A DNA stretch of 64,000 nucleotides from Rhodococcus triatomae BKS 15-14. Lineage in GTDB: Bacteria; Actinomycetota; Actinomycetes; Mycobacteriales; Mycobacteriaceae. How positions within the stretch are numbered: the first letter of the stretch is position 1; each line of letters opens with the position of its first letter. The stretch covers positions 50,373-114,372 of the forward strand of contig AODO01000021.1 of assembly GCA_000341795.1 (NCBI GenBank), written 5' to 3'. Shown here piece after piece: positions 33,414-42,179 of the stretch. The translations under genes were made by a program, and so were the position numbers. The notes beneath the pieces are model-generated. The model ran no database searches. It saw nothing but the letters and a program-made list of their open reading frames with translations, and was not told where the DNA came from.

Positions 33414-33724
33414 GCGGTCGCTCCGGTGACCGGGAAGTTCTCCAGCGCAGCGGCTTTCCACTGACCGTCGTGGAGTTCCCAGATGGAACGGAGCCCGATG
33501 ACGCCCTCGGGGGTGTCGTACACCGTTTCGCCGATCTGCCGGTCACCCTCGGTGCGTACGTCCTTGATCTCGAAGGCGTTGACGGCACCCCGCGGCACCG
33601 ACACTCCGTCGAAGACGGCCGGGATGTTCTCCTGGACCATGTCGGCGATGGCCGCCTTCATGTTTCCCGAGACGACATATCCCACGTGACGCTCGTACAG
33701 CGTCCGGAAGTCCTCTGCAGACAT
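33410..33724 (-). CDS. NTF2-like (SnoaL-type) small protein
   Basis: 104 residues with the NTF2-like cone fold pattern: an amino helix (EDFRTLYERHVGYVVSGNMKAAIADM) then beta-strands ending RSIWELHDGQWKAAALENF. Relatives are small isomerases, cyclases or hydratases, or non-catalytic partners. It is the first gene of the operon running to 27.9 kb, with a 23-bp dyad 64 bp upstream. Confidence 0.85.
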   Translation of the reverse strand: MSAEDFRTLYERHVGYVVSGNMKAAIADMVQENIPAVFDGVSVPRGAVNAFEIKDVRTEGDRQIGETVYDTPEGVIGLRSIWELHDGQWKAAALENFPVTGATA

Positions 33725-33787
33725 TCGAGTTCTCCTTGATCCACGGGCGCCCTCGGCACCGGCTCGGCGCGATGCGCCGGTATGCGA

Positions 33788-33810
33788 TTTACCTTATGCC
33801 TTTAGGTAAC
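33788..33810. promoter_or_regulatory. 23-bp dyad operator-like site 7
   Basis: TTTACCTTA, five bases, TTAGGTAAC, in the promoter of the NTF2-DUF35-lyase operon. The core ATGCCTTTAGGT is shared exactly with site 8. Confidence 0.6.
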
Positions 33811-33854
33811 GGAACGTCAATGGGTGCCGGAGACCCACCGCCGGACGGCAGGGC

Positions 33855-35417
33855 TCAGGCGAACCCGAACCCGCCGTCCTCCGCGATAACGACGCTCTGA
33901 CCTGCAGCGTCGGCGGCGAGCAGTCGGTCGAGAGCCTCGGCATCCGTGGCGGACGCGAGCGTGCGGCCACCGTCCGGGGTGCGCGCCGCGAGGAAGCCGC
34001 GCTCCGGCGCGCCCGACCGGTCGTGCAGCACCGCCCACGACTCGGCCGTCGCCGGCCCGGCGTACGCCGGGTGCGCGCGCACGGTCGGCTCGCGGTCCAC
34101 GGCCGCCTGCACGTCCTCGCGGCGGAACCCCTCGGTCGGCGGTTCGGTCCGGTACACCCCGAAGGCATGCTTCGTGAGGTACCCGCTGTTCGCGGTGACC
34201 AGTCCGTAGCTGCCCGGCGACTCCCGCAGACGCGTGGCCATCGTCGCGATCGCGTGCGTGCTGTAGTTGTTCCACGGCCCACCGGCAAAGGTGAGACCGC
34301 CGGTCAGGGTCAGCGGCCGCCCCGGATCGCCGCACGGGAGCCCCAGCTCACGCGCCGCGACCTGCACCGCGGACGGAAAGCAGGAGTACACGTCGACGTA
34401 CGCGAGGTCGTCCACGCCGATACCGGCCAGCTCGAGCGCCCGCGCCCCCGCGATCCGGATCGCCGGTGACCGGTCCAACGCACCGCGCTCGGCGATGTCG
34501 TAGGTGTCGTGCGACTCGGTCCCCGACTGCGGGAACACCCAGTTCTCACGAGGAATCCCGAGCCGGGTCGCGGTTTCCACCGAGCAGAGCAGCAGCGCCG
34601 CGCCCTGCTCGACCATGTTGTTGGAGTTGAGCAGCTTGGTGTACGGCGAGACGATCCACCGGTTGTCCGCCGACGGGGTGACGATCTCGTCCGCCGTGTA
34701 CTCGCGCTGCGTCCAGGCGTGCGGGTTCGTCGCCGCGACCTTGCTGAACCCCGACCACAGTGCACCGATCGCGTCGCGGTGCTCGGCCACCGACCTGCCC
34801 GACGCGATCCGCAGCGCCTGCTCGAACAGCGGGTAGATGTAGGCGGGCCGGTCGAGCCCGGCGCGCATCTCCGTCTCCGACTGCATCGGAACCTCGTCGA
34901 CCACCAGCGGCGCCTTCGGCACGGACTCGTCCTGCACCGTCCAGTCGGGACGAATACCCTGTGCGCGCAACTTCATCCGGGTTCGCCACGACTCGGCACC
35001 ACCGATCAGCACGACGTCGGACCGCCCGGCGGCGATGTCCTCGCACGCCATGTTGACGAGCACCTGCGGGGTGCTGCCACCGCTGCCGGTGTAGGCGGTG
35101 TGCCGGGGCGCCGCACCGATCCGCTCCCCGACGAGCGCGCCCGGGTCGCGGTACTTCCACGACAGCAGACCGACGATGCGGACGGAGTCCACGAGTTCGA
35201 GCAGCCTGGCGCTGCCCGCCTCGGCCGCGGCCCGATGCGCGGCATCGGCGATCAGGTCGACCGGTTCGCGCCCGCCGTCGCGGTCGTTGATCTGGCCGCC
35301 GCCGACGAGGACGGGGGTTCGCGGGTCGAGCGAGGCGCTCCGCGCCTGTGCGCGAGTTTGGTAGCTCTGGCTACCAAACTCGCGCACAGGCAGCGTAGCT
35401 GCACTATCGGATGGCAT
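33855..35417 (-). CDS. Thiolase-fold acetyl-CoA acetyltransferase-like protein
   Basis: Up to 520 residues. The thiolase core starts at TPVLVGGGQINDRDG and has GSGGSTPQVLVNMACEDIAAG where the nucleophile segment belongs, without the expected cysteine; GGPWNNYSTHAIATM holds a histidine, and a carboxyl OB-like domain follows. The ATG at 35417 overlaps the LLM gene by 14 bp and has GGGAG ten bases upstream. A 22-bp hairpin lies inside its first 25 codons. A GTG at 35387 within the hairpin is the only other start before the fold. Role: acyl-CoA condensation or cleavage. Confidence 0.82.
   Translation of the reverse strand: MPSDSAATLPVREFGSQSYQTRAQARSASLDPRTPVLVGGGQINDRDGGREPVDLIADAAHRAAAEAGSARLLELVDSVRIVGLLSWKYRDPGALVGERIGAAPRHTAYTGSGGSTPQVLVNMACEDIAAGRSDVVLIGGAESWRTRMKLRAQGIRPDWTVQDESVPKAPLVVDEVPMQSETEMRAGLDRPAYIYPLFEQALRIASGRSVAEHRDAIGALWSGFSKVAATNPHAWTQREYTADEIVTPSADNRWIVSPYTKLLNSNNMVEQGAALLLCSVETATRLGIPRENWVFPQSGTESHDTYDIAERGALDRSPAIRIAGARALELAGIGVDDLAYVDVYSCFPSAVQVAARELGLPCGDPGRPLTLTGGLTFAGGPWNNYSTHAIATMATRLRESPGSYGLVTANSGYLTKHAFGVYRTEPPTEGFRREDVQAAVDREPTVRAHPAYAGPATAESWAVLHDRSGAPERGFLAARTPDGGRTLASATDAEALDRLLAADAAGQSVVIAEDGGFGFA
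35344..35391 (-). terminator. 22-bp perfect hairpin inside the 5' coding region
   Basis: Arms of 22 bases (35344-35365 and 35370-35391) around TCTG, 12 bp after the LLM gene stop but within the start of the thiolase-fold gene. It looks like a terminator of the LLM gene; read through, it encodes REFGSQSYQTRAQ. It could act as an attenuator. Confidence 0.7.
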
Positions 35418-36438
35418 CGAGGATCTTCTCCCTGTTCTCGGGCCTAGGCCAGCCGCCGAGGATCAGCGTCGTCAGGCAGGTCGGCTTCCAGCGCTTCTCG
35501 ATGTCCTCGCAGATCTTGTCGGCGGGGCCGACGAGGGCCACGTCCTCGACCATCGCGGTCGGGACGGCCTGCGCGGCCAGGTCCGCGCGGCCCTTCAGGT
35601 AGAGGTCCTGGATCTCGGCGCACGCGTCGCCCCATCCCATGCGGACGAACACGTCGTTGTGGAAGTTCGCGTCCTTGGCGCCCATGCCTCCCGCGTACAG
35701 CGCGACCACCGGCTTCAGCCGGGACGCCGCACGCTCGACGTCGTCGTCCTCGACGAGCCAGCACACGTTGGCGATCTCGAAGTCGTCGGCGGTGCGTCGG
35801 GCGCCGTCACGACCGAAGCCCTCCGCGAGCGCGACGCGGTAGAAGTCGTCGGTCTTCGGCGAGAACCACAGCGGTGTCCAGCCGTCCGCGATCTCCGCGG
35901 CGAGAGCAACGTTCTTCGGCCCCTCGGCCCCCATGTAGATCGGGATGTCGCGGCGCAGCGGATGCACGATCGACTTCAGCGGCTTCCCCAGACCGGTGCC
36001 ACCCTGGTACGGCAGCTGGTAGTGCCGGCCGTCGAAGGTCACCGGTTCGTCCCGGGCCCACACCGACCGCATGATCGAGATGTATTCGCGGGTCCGCTCC
36101 AGTGGACGCGGGTAGGGCTGGCCGTACCAGCCTTCGACGACCTGCGGGCCCGACGCACCGATGCCGAGGATCAGCCGGCCGCCGCTGAGGTGGTCGATCG
36201 TCTGCGCGGCCATCGCCAGCGCCGTGGGGGTGCGCGCCGACATCTGGCACACCGACGTACCGAGGGCGATCGTCGAGGTGCGTGCTCCCCACCAGGCCAG
36301 CGGGGTCAGTGCATCGGACCCGTAGGATTCGGCCGTCCAGAAGCTGTCCACACCGAGGGCCTCGGCCTCCGCGACGGTTTGCTCCATCCGCTTCGGCGGT
36401 CCCGAGCCCCAGTACCCGGCCATCACGCCGACCTTCAT
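35404..36438 (-). CDS. LLM-class (F420-dependent type) oxidoreductase
   Basis: 344-residue luciferase-like monooxygenase-fold protein with MKVGVMAGYWGSGPP at the amino end, LGTSVCQMSARTPTALAMAAQTIDHLSGGRLILGIG and GAEGPKNVALAAEIADGW. These are the segments of F420-dependent reductases/dehydrogenases, which are abundant in Rhodococcus and Mycobacterium. The substrate is not predictable. The ATG at 36438 follows GGTGG. It lies 56 bp behind a crotonase gene and overlaps the thiolase-fold gene. Confidence 0.9.
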   Translation of the reverse strand: MKVGVMAGYWGSGPPKRMEQTVAEAEALGVDSFWTAESYGSDALTPLAWWGARTSTIALGTSVCQMSARTPTALAMAAQTIDHLSGGRLILGIGASGPQVVEGWYGQPYPRPLERTREYISIMRSVWARDEPVTFDGRHYQLPYQGGTGLGKPLKSIVHPLRRDIPIYMGAEGPKNVALAAEIADGWTPLWFSPKTDDFYRVALAEGFGRDGARRTADDFEIANVCWLVEDDDVERAASRLKPVVALYAGGMGAKDANFHNDVFVRMGWGDACAEIQDLYLKGRADLAAQAVPTAMVEDVALVGPADKICEDIEKRWKPTCLTTLILGGWPRPENREKILDAIR

Positions 36439-36494
36439 CGCCGCCACCTTCTGTTCGTCACAGTCGTTGTCCTTCAGTGGTTCTGCTAGAGCTG

Positions 36495-37304
36495 TCAGTG
36501 ATTCCGATAAATCGGGGGTCGCTTCTCGAGGAACGAGTACACGGCCTCCCGGTGGTCCTTGGTCATGGCGGCGAGGATCTGGGTCCGGTTCTCCAGGTCG
36601 ATCGCGGCGCGCAGGCTGGGGACCTCGAGGTTGGACCACATCACCTCCTTGGTCATCCACACGCCGAACGGGCTGTTGCGGGCGATGTTCTCCGCGGTGT
36701 CGAGCGCCGTGTCGAGCAGGCGCTCGGCCGGTTGCACCGACGACACGATGCCGACGCGTTCGCACTCGGCGGCGTCGACGGGTCGTCCGGTGAGGAGAAT
36801 CTCTGCGGCCCTGGAGAATCCGATCATCCTCGGCAGCAGCCAGCTGACGCCGATGTCGCAGCTGGACTGCCCGCGGTTGATGAAGGACGCGTGCAGCGCA
36901 GCGTCCTCGGCCATGATCCGGACGTCGGCCATCAGGGCCAGCGCCATCCCGCCACCCGCAGCGGCGCCGTTGATCGCTGCGACGACGGGCGGCCGCGCGC
37001 CGCGGAACGCCTCGACCAGCGAGGCGATGTGCTGCTGCACCCGCATACCGGCCTGCGCTCTCCCCTCACCCTCGGCGGCACCGGGCGGGGTGCCGTAGCC
37101 GCGCAGGTCGATTCCCGCGCAGAAGGCGCGCCCGTTGCCGGTGAGCACGATGGCCCTGGTCTCGGAGTCGTGGCGGACCTCGGCCAGCACGGCGTGCAGT
37201 GCCTCGACGAGTTCGACGTTCATCGCGTTCAGGGCGTCCCCGCGGTTGAGGCGGATCAGCAGGACGCCCGGTCGCGGCCGCTCGGTCTGGATCAGTTCGG
37301 ACAT
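36495..37304 (-). CDS. Crotonase-family protein lacking the standard glutamates
   Basis: 269 residues. The oxyanion region AFCAGIDLRG is present, but the first catalytic glutamate position reads AGGGMALAL (Met/Ala instead of Glu). The second reads NRGQSSCDIGVS, with Asp near the place of the second glutamate. It is more likely an isomerase, hydrolase or lyase than a hydratase. ATG at 37304. It shares a dyad-bearing divergent promoter with the SDR at 37.4 kb and begins the crotonase-LLM-thiolase run. Confidence 0.88.
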   Translation of the reverse strand: MSELIQTERPRPGVLLIRLNRGDALNAMNVELVEALHAVLAEVRHDSETRAIVLTGNGRAFCAGIDLRGYGTPPGAAEGEGRAQAGMRVQQHIASLVEAFRGARPPVVAAINGAAAGGGMALALMADVRIMAEDAALHASFINRGQSSCDIGVSWLLPRMIGFSRAAEILLTGRPVDAAECERVGIVSSVQPAERLLDTALDTAENIARNSPFGVWMTKEVMWSNLEVPSLRAAIDLENRTQILAAMTKDHREAVYSFLEKRPPIYRNH

Positions 37305-37365
37305 GCGGCGCCTTCCCGTCGTGTGGTCCCGACGGCCGGCGCAGTGCGGTGTGACCGTCGACATA

Positions 37366-37388
37366 TCAAGCTAATGCCTTTAGGTTAA
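37366..37388. promoter_or_regulatory. 23-bp dyad operator-like site 8
   Basis: TCAAGCTAA, five bases, TTAGGTTAA, midway between the divergent crotonase and SDR genes. Confidence 0.6.
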
Positions 37389-37439
37389 TACCTCAAGATC
37401 CCCGGTTCGGACGAACCGCGACGAAAGGGCGAGGACACG

Positions 37440-38273
37440 ATGACGGAATTGGACGGCACGGTCGCGGTGGTCACCGGTGGCGCGAGCGGAATCGGCGCCG
37501 CCACCTGCACACTCCTGGCGGCCCGCGGTGCGCGCGTCGTGGTCACGGACATCGACGACGAACGCGGCGAGTCGGTGGCCGCGACACTCGGGACGAACGG
37601 CTTCTACGTGCACACCGACGTCACCCGGGAAGAGGACGTCGCGGCCGCGGTCCGCGCCGCGACCGACCGGTTCGGCCGCCTGGACGCGATGGTCAACAAC
37701 GCGGGCCGGGTCGGGGCCTGGACGTACATCGCGGACACCCCGGCCGACGAGTGGGACTCCTCGTTCGCGGTGCTGGCACGCAGCGCGTTCCTCGGTACCA
37801 AGCACGCCGCCCGGGTCATGCGCGAGCAGGGCTTCGGCGCGGTCGTCAACGTCTCGTCGGTGGCCGGGGTGCGCACCGGATTCGGCCCGCACCCGTACGG
37901 CGCCGCGAAGGCCGCGGTGCTGCAGATGACCCGCAGCGCGGCACGGGAACTCGCGGAGTTCGGTGTCCGGGTCAACGCCGTGACCCCCGGCGGCGTCGCG
38001 ACCCGGATCACCGGCCACGGCGCCGGCCTGGAGGGCGACGCACTGGACGCCAGCGTCGACGAGGTGCGCCGGGGGCTGGCCTCGTTCCAGCCGATCCCCC
38101 GCGCGGGCGAGGGCGCGGACATCGCCGGCGCCATCGCCTACCTGGTCTCCGACGACGCCACCTTCGTCACCGGGCAGAACATCGTCGTCGACGGTGGGCT
38201 GACCCTCGGCAAGGCGTGGCCGCGGAACTATCGCGCCGAGGCCACCGGAGCCGCGGCGGCCGCGGCAGTGTGA
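37440..38273 (+). CDS. Short-chain dehydrogenase/reductase
   Basis: 277-residue classical SDR: TGGASGIGAA, acidic DIDD after beta-2 (NAD preference), NNAGR, NVSSV and YGAAK. GAGG precedes the ATG. Divergent from the crotonase gene with one 23-bp dyad between. It probably acts as a hydroxyacyl-CoA or alcohol dehydrogenase of the same pathway. Its end converges on eutC across a short hairpin. Confidence 0.9.
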   Translation: MTELDGTVAVVTGGASGIGAATCTLLAARGARVVVTDIDDERGESVAATLGTNGFYVHTDVTREEDVAAAVRAATDRFGRLDAMVNNAGRVGAWTYIADTPADEWDSSFAVLARSAFLGTKHAARVMREQGFGAVVNVSSVAGVRTGFGPHPYGAAKAAVLQMTRSAARELAEFGVRVNAVTPGGVATRITGHGAGLEGDALDASVDEVRRGLASFQPIPRAGEGADIAGAIAYLVSDDATFVTGQNIVVDGGLTLGKAWPRNYRAEATGAAAAAAV

Positions 38274-38281
38274 TCCGACAA

Positions 38282-38309
38282 CAGGGTGATCCGGCGACGA
38301 ATCACCCTG
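38282..38309. terminator. Short hairpin at convergent SDR/eutC ends
   Basis: CAGGGTGAT (38282-38290) pairs with ATCACCCTG (38301-38309), which includes the eutC stop. Likely bidirectional terminator. Confidence 0.6.
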
Positions 38310-39084
38310 CGGTCGACTCGATCACGTGAACCTCGGGCCCGCCGGCGATCGCGTCGGCGCGGGAGGTGTCCTTGAGATCCACCCCCGAACGCCCCAACTG
38401 CCGGGCACCGGCGACGAGCCCGGACACCACCCGCGCGGCGACGGAGTACGCGAGCCCGTCGGGCGGGTGGATGTTCGACACGCAGTTCCGGTCGGCGTCG
38501 GTGCGGCCCGGGACCGGCCGGTGGGTGAGGTAGACGCCCACACTGTCCGCGACCGACAGACCGGGGCGCTCCCCGATCAGGACCAGCACCGTCCGCACGC
38601 CCAGTGCCGCGCCGATGTGGTCGCCGAGCGCCACCCGCGCCTGCGTCGCGATCACCGGCGGCGCGAGGGTGAAGCGTCCGTCGAACTCCGCGACGAGCGC
38701 CGAGAGCAGCGGCACGGCGTGATCGGTGATCGCACGCGGCGAGAGCCCGTCGGCGAGAACGAATCCGATGTCCGCGGACGTGACGGGCACGGCCGACAGA
38801 TCGGCCGGCGTCCGCCCGAGGTCCGGGCGGCGCAGGTACTCGCCGCGGTCCGTCGCCCGGCTGGTGACGACCACCGGCCGCCCCACCCCGACCTCGGCGA
38901 CGCGGTCCACGAGCGGCCCGGTGTCGAGCGGCTGGTGGACGGCGTCGCGGGCCGCGGCGTGCGCGGCGCGAAACTCGAGGACCCGCGCCGTCGGCAACGC
39001 GTCACCGGACCGGCCCAGTCCGATCCGTGCCTGCGTCGTGGTCCGCAGGTCGTCCCAGAAGGACTGCAGTGCAGGATCGTCCAC
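38302..39084 (-). CDS. eutC: Ethanolamine ammonia-lyase small subunit
   Basis: 260-residue EutC: TQARIGLGRSGDALPT at the amino end, VLIGERPGLSVADSVGVYLTHRP and RNCVSNIHPPDGLAYS are strongly conserved segments. With EutB it forms the adenosylcobalamin-dependent lyase that converts ethanolamine to acetaldehyde and ammonia. The GTG start is one base after the eutB stop. Confidence 0.95.
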   Translation of the reverse strand: MDDPALQSFWDDLRTTTQARIGLGRSGDALPTARVLEFRAAHAAARDAVHQPLDTGPLVDRVAEVGVGRPVVVTSRATDRGEYLRRPDLGRTPADLSAVPVTSADIGFVLADGLSPRAITDHAVPLLSALVAEFDGRFTLAPPVIATQARVALGDHIGAALGVRTVLVLIGERPGLSVADSVGVYLTHRPVPGRTDADRNCVSNIHPPDGLAYSVAARVVSGLVAGARQLGRSGVDLKDTSRADAIAGGPEVHVIESTAG

Positions 39085-39085
39085 G

Positions 39086-40498
39086 TCACTTCACCCCCGT
39101 CAACGCGCGCAGCGGCGACGTCGTCGCGTCCACCGGCAGCACCCGTCCGCTGTCGTCCATCAGGCCGAGACGCCGCAACCAGTCCTCGAACTCGGGCGCA
39201 GGCCGCAACCCCAGCACCTGCCGGGCGTAGAGGGCGTCGTGGAACGACAGGCTCTGGTAGCCGAGCATCACGTCGTCCGCGCCGGGGACGGCGATCACGA
39301 ACGCGGCACCGGCCACCCCGAGCAGGGTCAGCAACGTGTCCATGTCGTCCTGATCGGCCTCGGCGTGGTTCGTGTAGCAGACGTCCACCCCCATCGGCAG
39401 GCCGAGCAGTTTGCCGCAGAAGTGGTCCTCGAGCCCGGCCCGGATGATCTGCTTGCCGTCGTAGAGGTACTCGGGCCCGATGAACCCGACGACGGTGTTG
39501 ACCAGCAGCGGCTCCAGGTCGCGGGCGACGGCGTAGGCGCGGGTCTCGAGGGTCTGCTGGTCCACCGGGCGGCCCCCGGCGCCGAGGTGCGCACCCGCAC
39601 TGAGCGCGGAGCCCTGGCCGGTCTCGAGGTACATGACGTTGTCACCGACGGTGCCGCGGCGCAGCGACCGTCCCGCCGCGTTCGCCTCCCGCAGCAGTGC
39701 AATGTCCACGCCGAACGACGAATTGGCGCCCTGCGTGCCGGCGATCGACTGGAACACCAGATCCACCGGCACCCCCTCGTCGATCAGGCCCATCGTCGTC
39801 GTCACGTGCGAGAGCACGCACGACTGCGCGGGAATGTCGAAGCGCTGCCGGATCTCGTCGAGCAGGTGCAGCAGGTCCGCCGTGGCGTGCGGCGAATCGG
39901 TCGCCGGGTTGATGCCGATCACCGCGTCCCCGCAGCCGAGCAGCAGCCCGTCCAGGGTCGCCGCCGCGATGCCCCGCGGATCGTCGGTCGGATGGTTCGG
40001 TTGCAGGCGGGTGCCCAGCCGTCCCGACAACCCGAGCGTCGTCCGGAACGCTGCCGTCACCTCCGCGGCCCGCGCCACCGCGATCAGGTCCTGATTGCGC
40101 ATGATCTTGCTGACCGCCGCGACCATCTCCGGTGTCAGCCCCGGCGCGACGCGGCGCAGCACCTCCGCCGGGTTCGGCCCCGCCGCGGTGGCCAACAGCC
40201 AGTCCCGCAACCCGCCGACCGTCAGGTGCGAGATCTCCGCGAACGCCACCCGGTCGTGGGTGTCGACGATCAGCCGTGTCACCTCGTCGTCCTCGTACGG
40301 AACCAGAAGGTCCTCGAGGAACGTGCCCAGCGGGACGTCCGCGAGCGCCCACTGCGCCGCCGCCCGCTCCGCGTCCGAGGCGGCCGCGCACCCGGCGAGC
40401 TCGTCGCCGCTGCGCAACGGGGTGGCCTTCGCCATCAGGTCGACGAGCCCGTGGAAGGCGTGGCCGACCCCGGCGACCTGCTGGGTGTAGGTCGTCAT
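39086..40498 (-). CDS. eutB: Ethanolamine ammonia-lyase large subunit
   Basis: 470-residue EutB barrel subunit. Conserved stretches include LSGRLGTRLQPNHPTDDPRG, GDAVIGINPATDS, NTVVGFIGPEYLYDGKQI and DVCYTNHAEADQDDMD. Length and motifs are complete. It starts within the stop of the permease gene (ATGA). No microcompartment shell genes accompany it, so acetaldehyde would be handled by a free dehydrogenase. Confidence 0.96.
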   Translation of the reverse strand: MTTYTQQVAGVGHAFHGLVDLMAKATPLRSGDELAGCAAASDAERAAAQWALADVPLGTFLEDLLVPYEDDEVTRLIVDTHDRVAFAEISHLTVGGLRDWLLATAAGPNPAEVLRRVAPGLTPEMVAAVSKIMRNQDLIAVARAAEVTAAFRTTLGLSGRLGTRLQPNHPTDDPRGIAAATLDGLLLGCGDAVIGINPATDSPHATADLLHLLDEIRQRFDIPAQSCVLSHVTTTMGLIDEGVPVDLVFQSIAGTQGANSSFGVDIALLREANAAGRSLRRGTVGDNVMYLETGQGSALSAGAHLGAGGRPVDQQTLETRAYAVARDLEPLLVNTVVGFIGPEYLYDGKQIIRAGLEDHFCGKLLGLPMGVDVCYTNHAEADQDDMDTLLTLLGVAGAAFVIAVPGADDVMLGYQSLSFHDALYARQVLGLRPAPEFEDWLRRLGLMDDSGRVLPVDATTSPLRALTGVK

Positions 40499-41949
40499 CC
40501 CAGATCCTCCTCCGCCTGTGCGAGGGCCGCGAACTCCTCGTCCGGGGAGTTCGCCACGAGATGATGTCGACTGTAGAGGCCGAAGTAGGCCATGAACGCG
40601 GCGAACGCGCCGAGTGTCCAGAGTGCGGCGATCGGATCGACGAGGAACGTCGCGACGACGGCGGCGGCCGCGACGACAAGGGCGAACGACGTGGTGGCGA
40701 CACCGCCCGGCGTCCGGTACGGCCGGTGCATGCCGGGCTCGCGGCGCCGCAGCACGATGTGGCTGACCATCATCAGCACGTAGCTGACCGCGGCGCCGAA
40801 CACCGCCATGTTGAGCAGCATCGCGCCCTCACCGGTGAGCGAGAGGGCGAAGCCGATCACGCCGGGGACGATCAGCGCCAGCGTCGGCGCCTTCCGGGAG
40901 TTCGTCACCGACAGGTTCTTCGGCAGGTAGCCCGCGCGGGACAGCGCGAACGTCTGCCGTGAGTAGGCGTACATGATCGAGAAGAAGCTGGCGACGAGGC
41001 CCGCGAGGCCGATGTAGTTGACGAGCTTCGCGGCCGTGCCGTCGCCCAGCGCCTCGACGAGTGGGTTCCCGGACGTCGACAGCGCCTCGGCGCCCAGCGC
41101 GCCGGTCGCGAGGAACAGCACCGTCGCGCCGGTGACCAGCAGGACGAGCATGCTGATGATGATGCCGCGGGGCACGTTCTTCTCGGGCTCCCGCGCCTCC
41201 TCGGCGGCGAGCGGAACACCTTCGACGGCGAGGAAGAACCAGATCGCGAACGGGACCGCGGCCCAGATGCCGAACAAACCGAACGGCAGGAACTCCGACG
41301 CCCCGGCCGCGTCGGTCGGTGCGATGTCGGTGAGATTGCCCGGATCGAACAGCCCGATCGCCGAGATCGCAAACACCACCAGTCCGACGAGGGCGATCGC
41401 GGTGATGACGAACATCGCCTTCAGCGCCTCACCGGCGCCCGTGAGGTGGATCCCGATGAAGATCGCGTAGACCGCGAGGTACACCCACCACCCGTCGGTG
41501 ATCCCGAACAGGTTCAGCGACTCGACGTAGCCGCCGATGAAGGTCGCGATCGCCGCGGGGGCGATCGAATACTCGATGAGAATGGCTGTGCCGGTGGCGA
41601 ATCCACCCCACGGACCGAGTGCCCTCCGGGCGAAGGTGTAACCGCCGCCCGCGGCGGGCAGCGCGGACGACATCTCGGCCATGCCGAGCACCATCGCGAG
41701 GTACATCCCGGCGATGACGACGGCGGCGATCAGCAGACCACCGAAACCGCCCTCCGCGAGGCCGTTGTTCCAGCCCGCGTAGTCGCCGGAGATGACGTAG
41801 CTGACACCGAGCCCGGCGAGCAGCAGCCACCCCGCGGAACCCTTTCTCAGGGTTCGCTTTTCGAGGTAGGCGCGGTCCTCGTCGTGGAAGTCCGCGCCGT
41901 CGTGGTGTGCGCCGGTGTCGACGCCCTGCGGACGCTCTACGAGTGACAT
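40495..41949 (-). CDS. APC-family ethanolamine permease
   Basis: 484-residue, twelve-helix APC-superfamily transporter with GVSYVISGDYAGWNNGL and PAAGGGYTFARRALGPWGGFATG, features of the ethanolamine permease (Eat) family. It is the first gene of the permease-eutB-eutC operon and overlaps eutB by 4 bp, which supports ethanolamine as substrate. The 230 bp upstream hold a GCAAC-CAC-GTTGC repeat (42114-42126) of unknown use. Confidence 0.92.
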   Translation of the reverse strand: MSLVERPQGVDTGAHHDGADFHDEDRAYLEKRTLRKGSAGWLLLAGLGVSYVISGDYAGWNNGLAEGGFGGLLIAAVVIAGMYLAMVLGMAEMSSALPAAGGGYTFARRALGPWGGFATGTAILIEYSIAPAAIATFIGGYVESLNLFGITDGWWVYLAVYAIFIGIHLTGAGEALKAMFVITAIALVGLVVFAISAIGLFDPGNLTDIAPTDAAGASEFLPFGLFGIWAAVPFAIWFFLAVEGVPLAAEEAREPEKNVPRGIIISMLVLLVTGATVLFLATGALGAEALSTSGNPLVEALGDGTAAKLVNYIGLAGLVASFFSIMYAYSRQTFALSRAGYLPKNLSVTNSRKAPTLALIVPGVIGFALSLTGEGAMLLNMAVFGAAVSYVLMMVSHIVLRRREPGMHRPYRTPGGVATTSFALVVAAAAVVATFLVDPIAALWTLGAFAAFMAYFGLYSRHHLVANSPDEEFAALAQAEEDLG

Positions 41950-42179
41950 GTCGCCACCTCGTTCGTCACCGTCCGGCCCGATGGCCTCCCACGGAGGGCT
42001 GCGCCCGGAACACCCGAGCGGGGATACACAGTCATCGTCGAACCCCTGTGTCGTGTCAGAGGGAAGGCATGGATGCCTCCGCTGTGATCGACGACACTAT
42101 TCCGCCCGTCGTTGCAACCACGTTGCGTCCGGGTTCCGCCTACCCGATCGGACGGTGTACAGGCGCTGACGCACTACCT

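Noticed and set aside
41950..42179. Possible cobalamin riboswitch before the ethanolamine permease
   Set aside because: Expected for a B12-dependent operon, but I could not find a B12 box or the conserved helices in the 230 bp.
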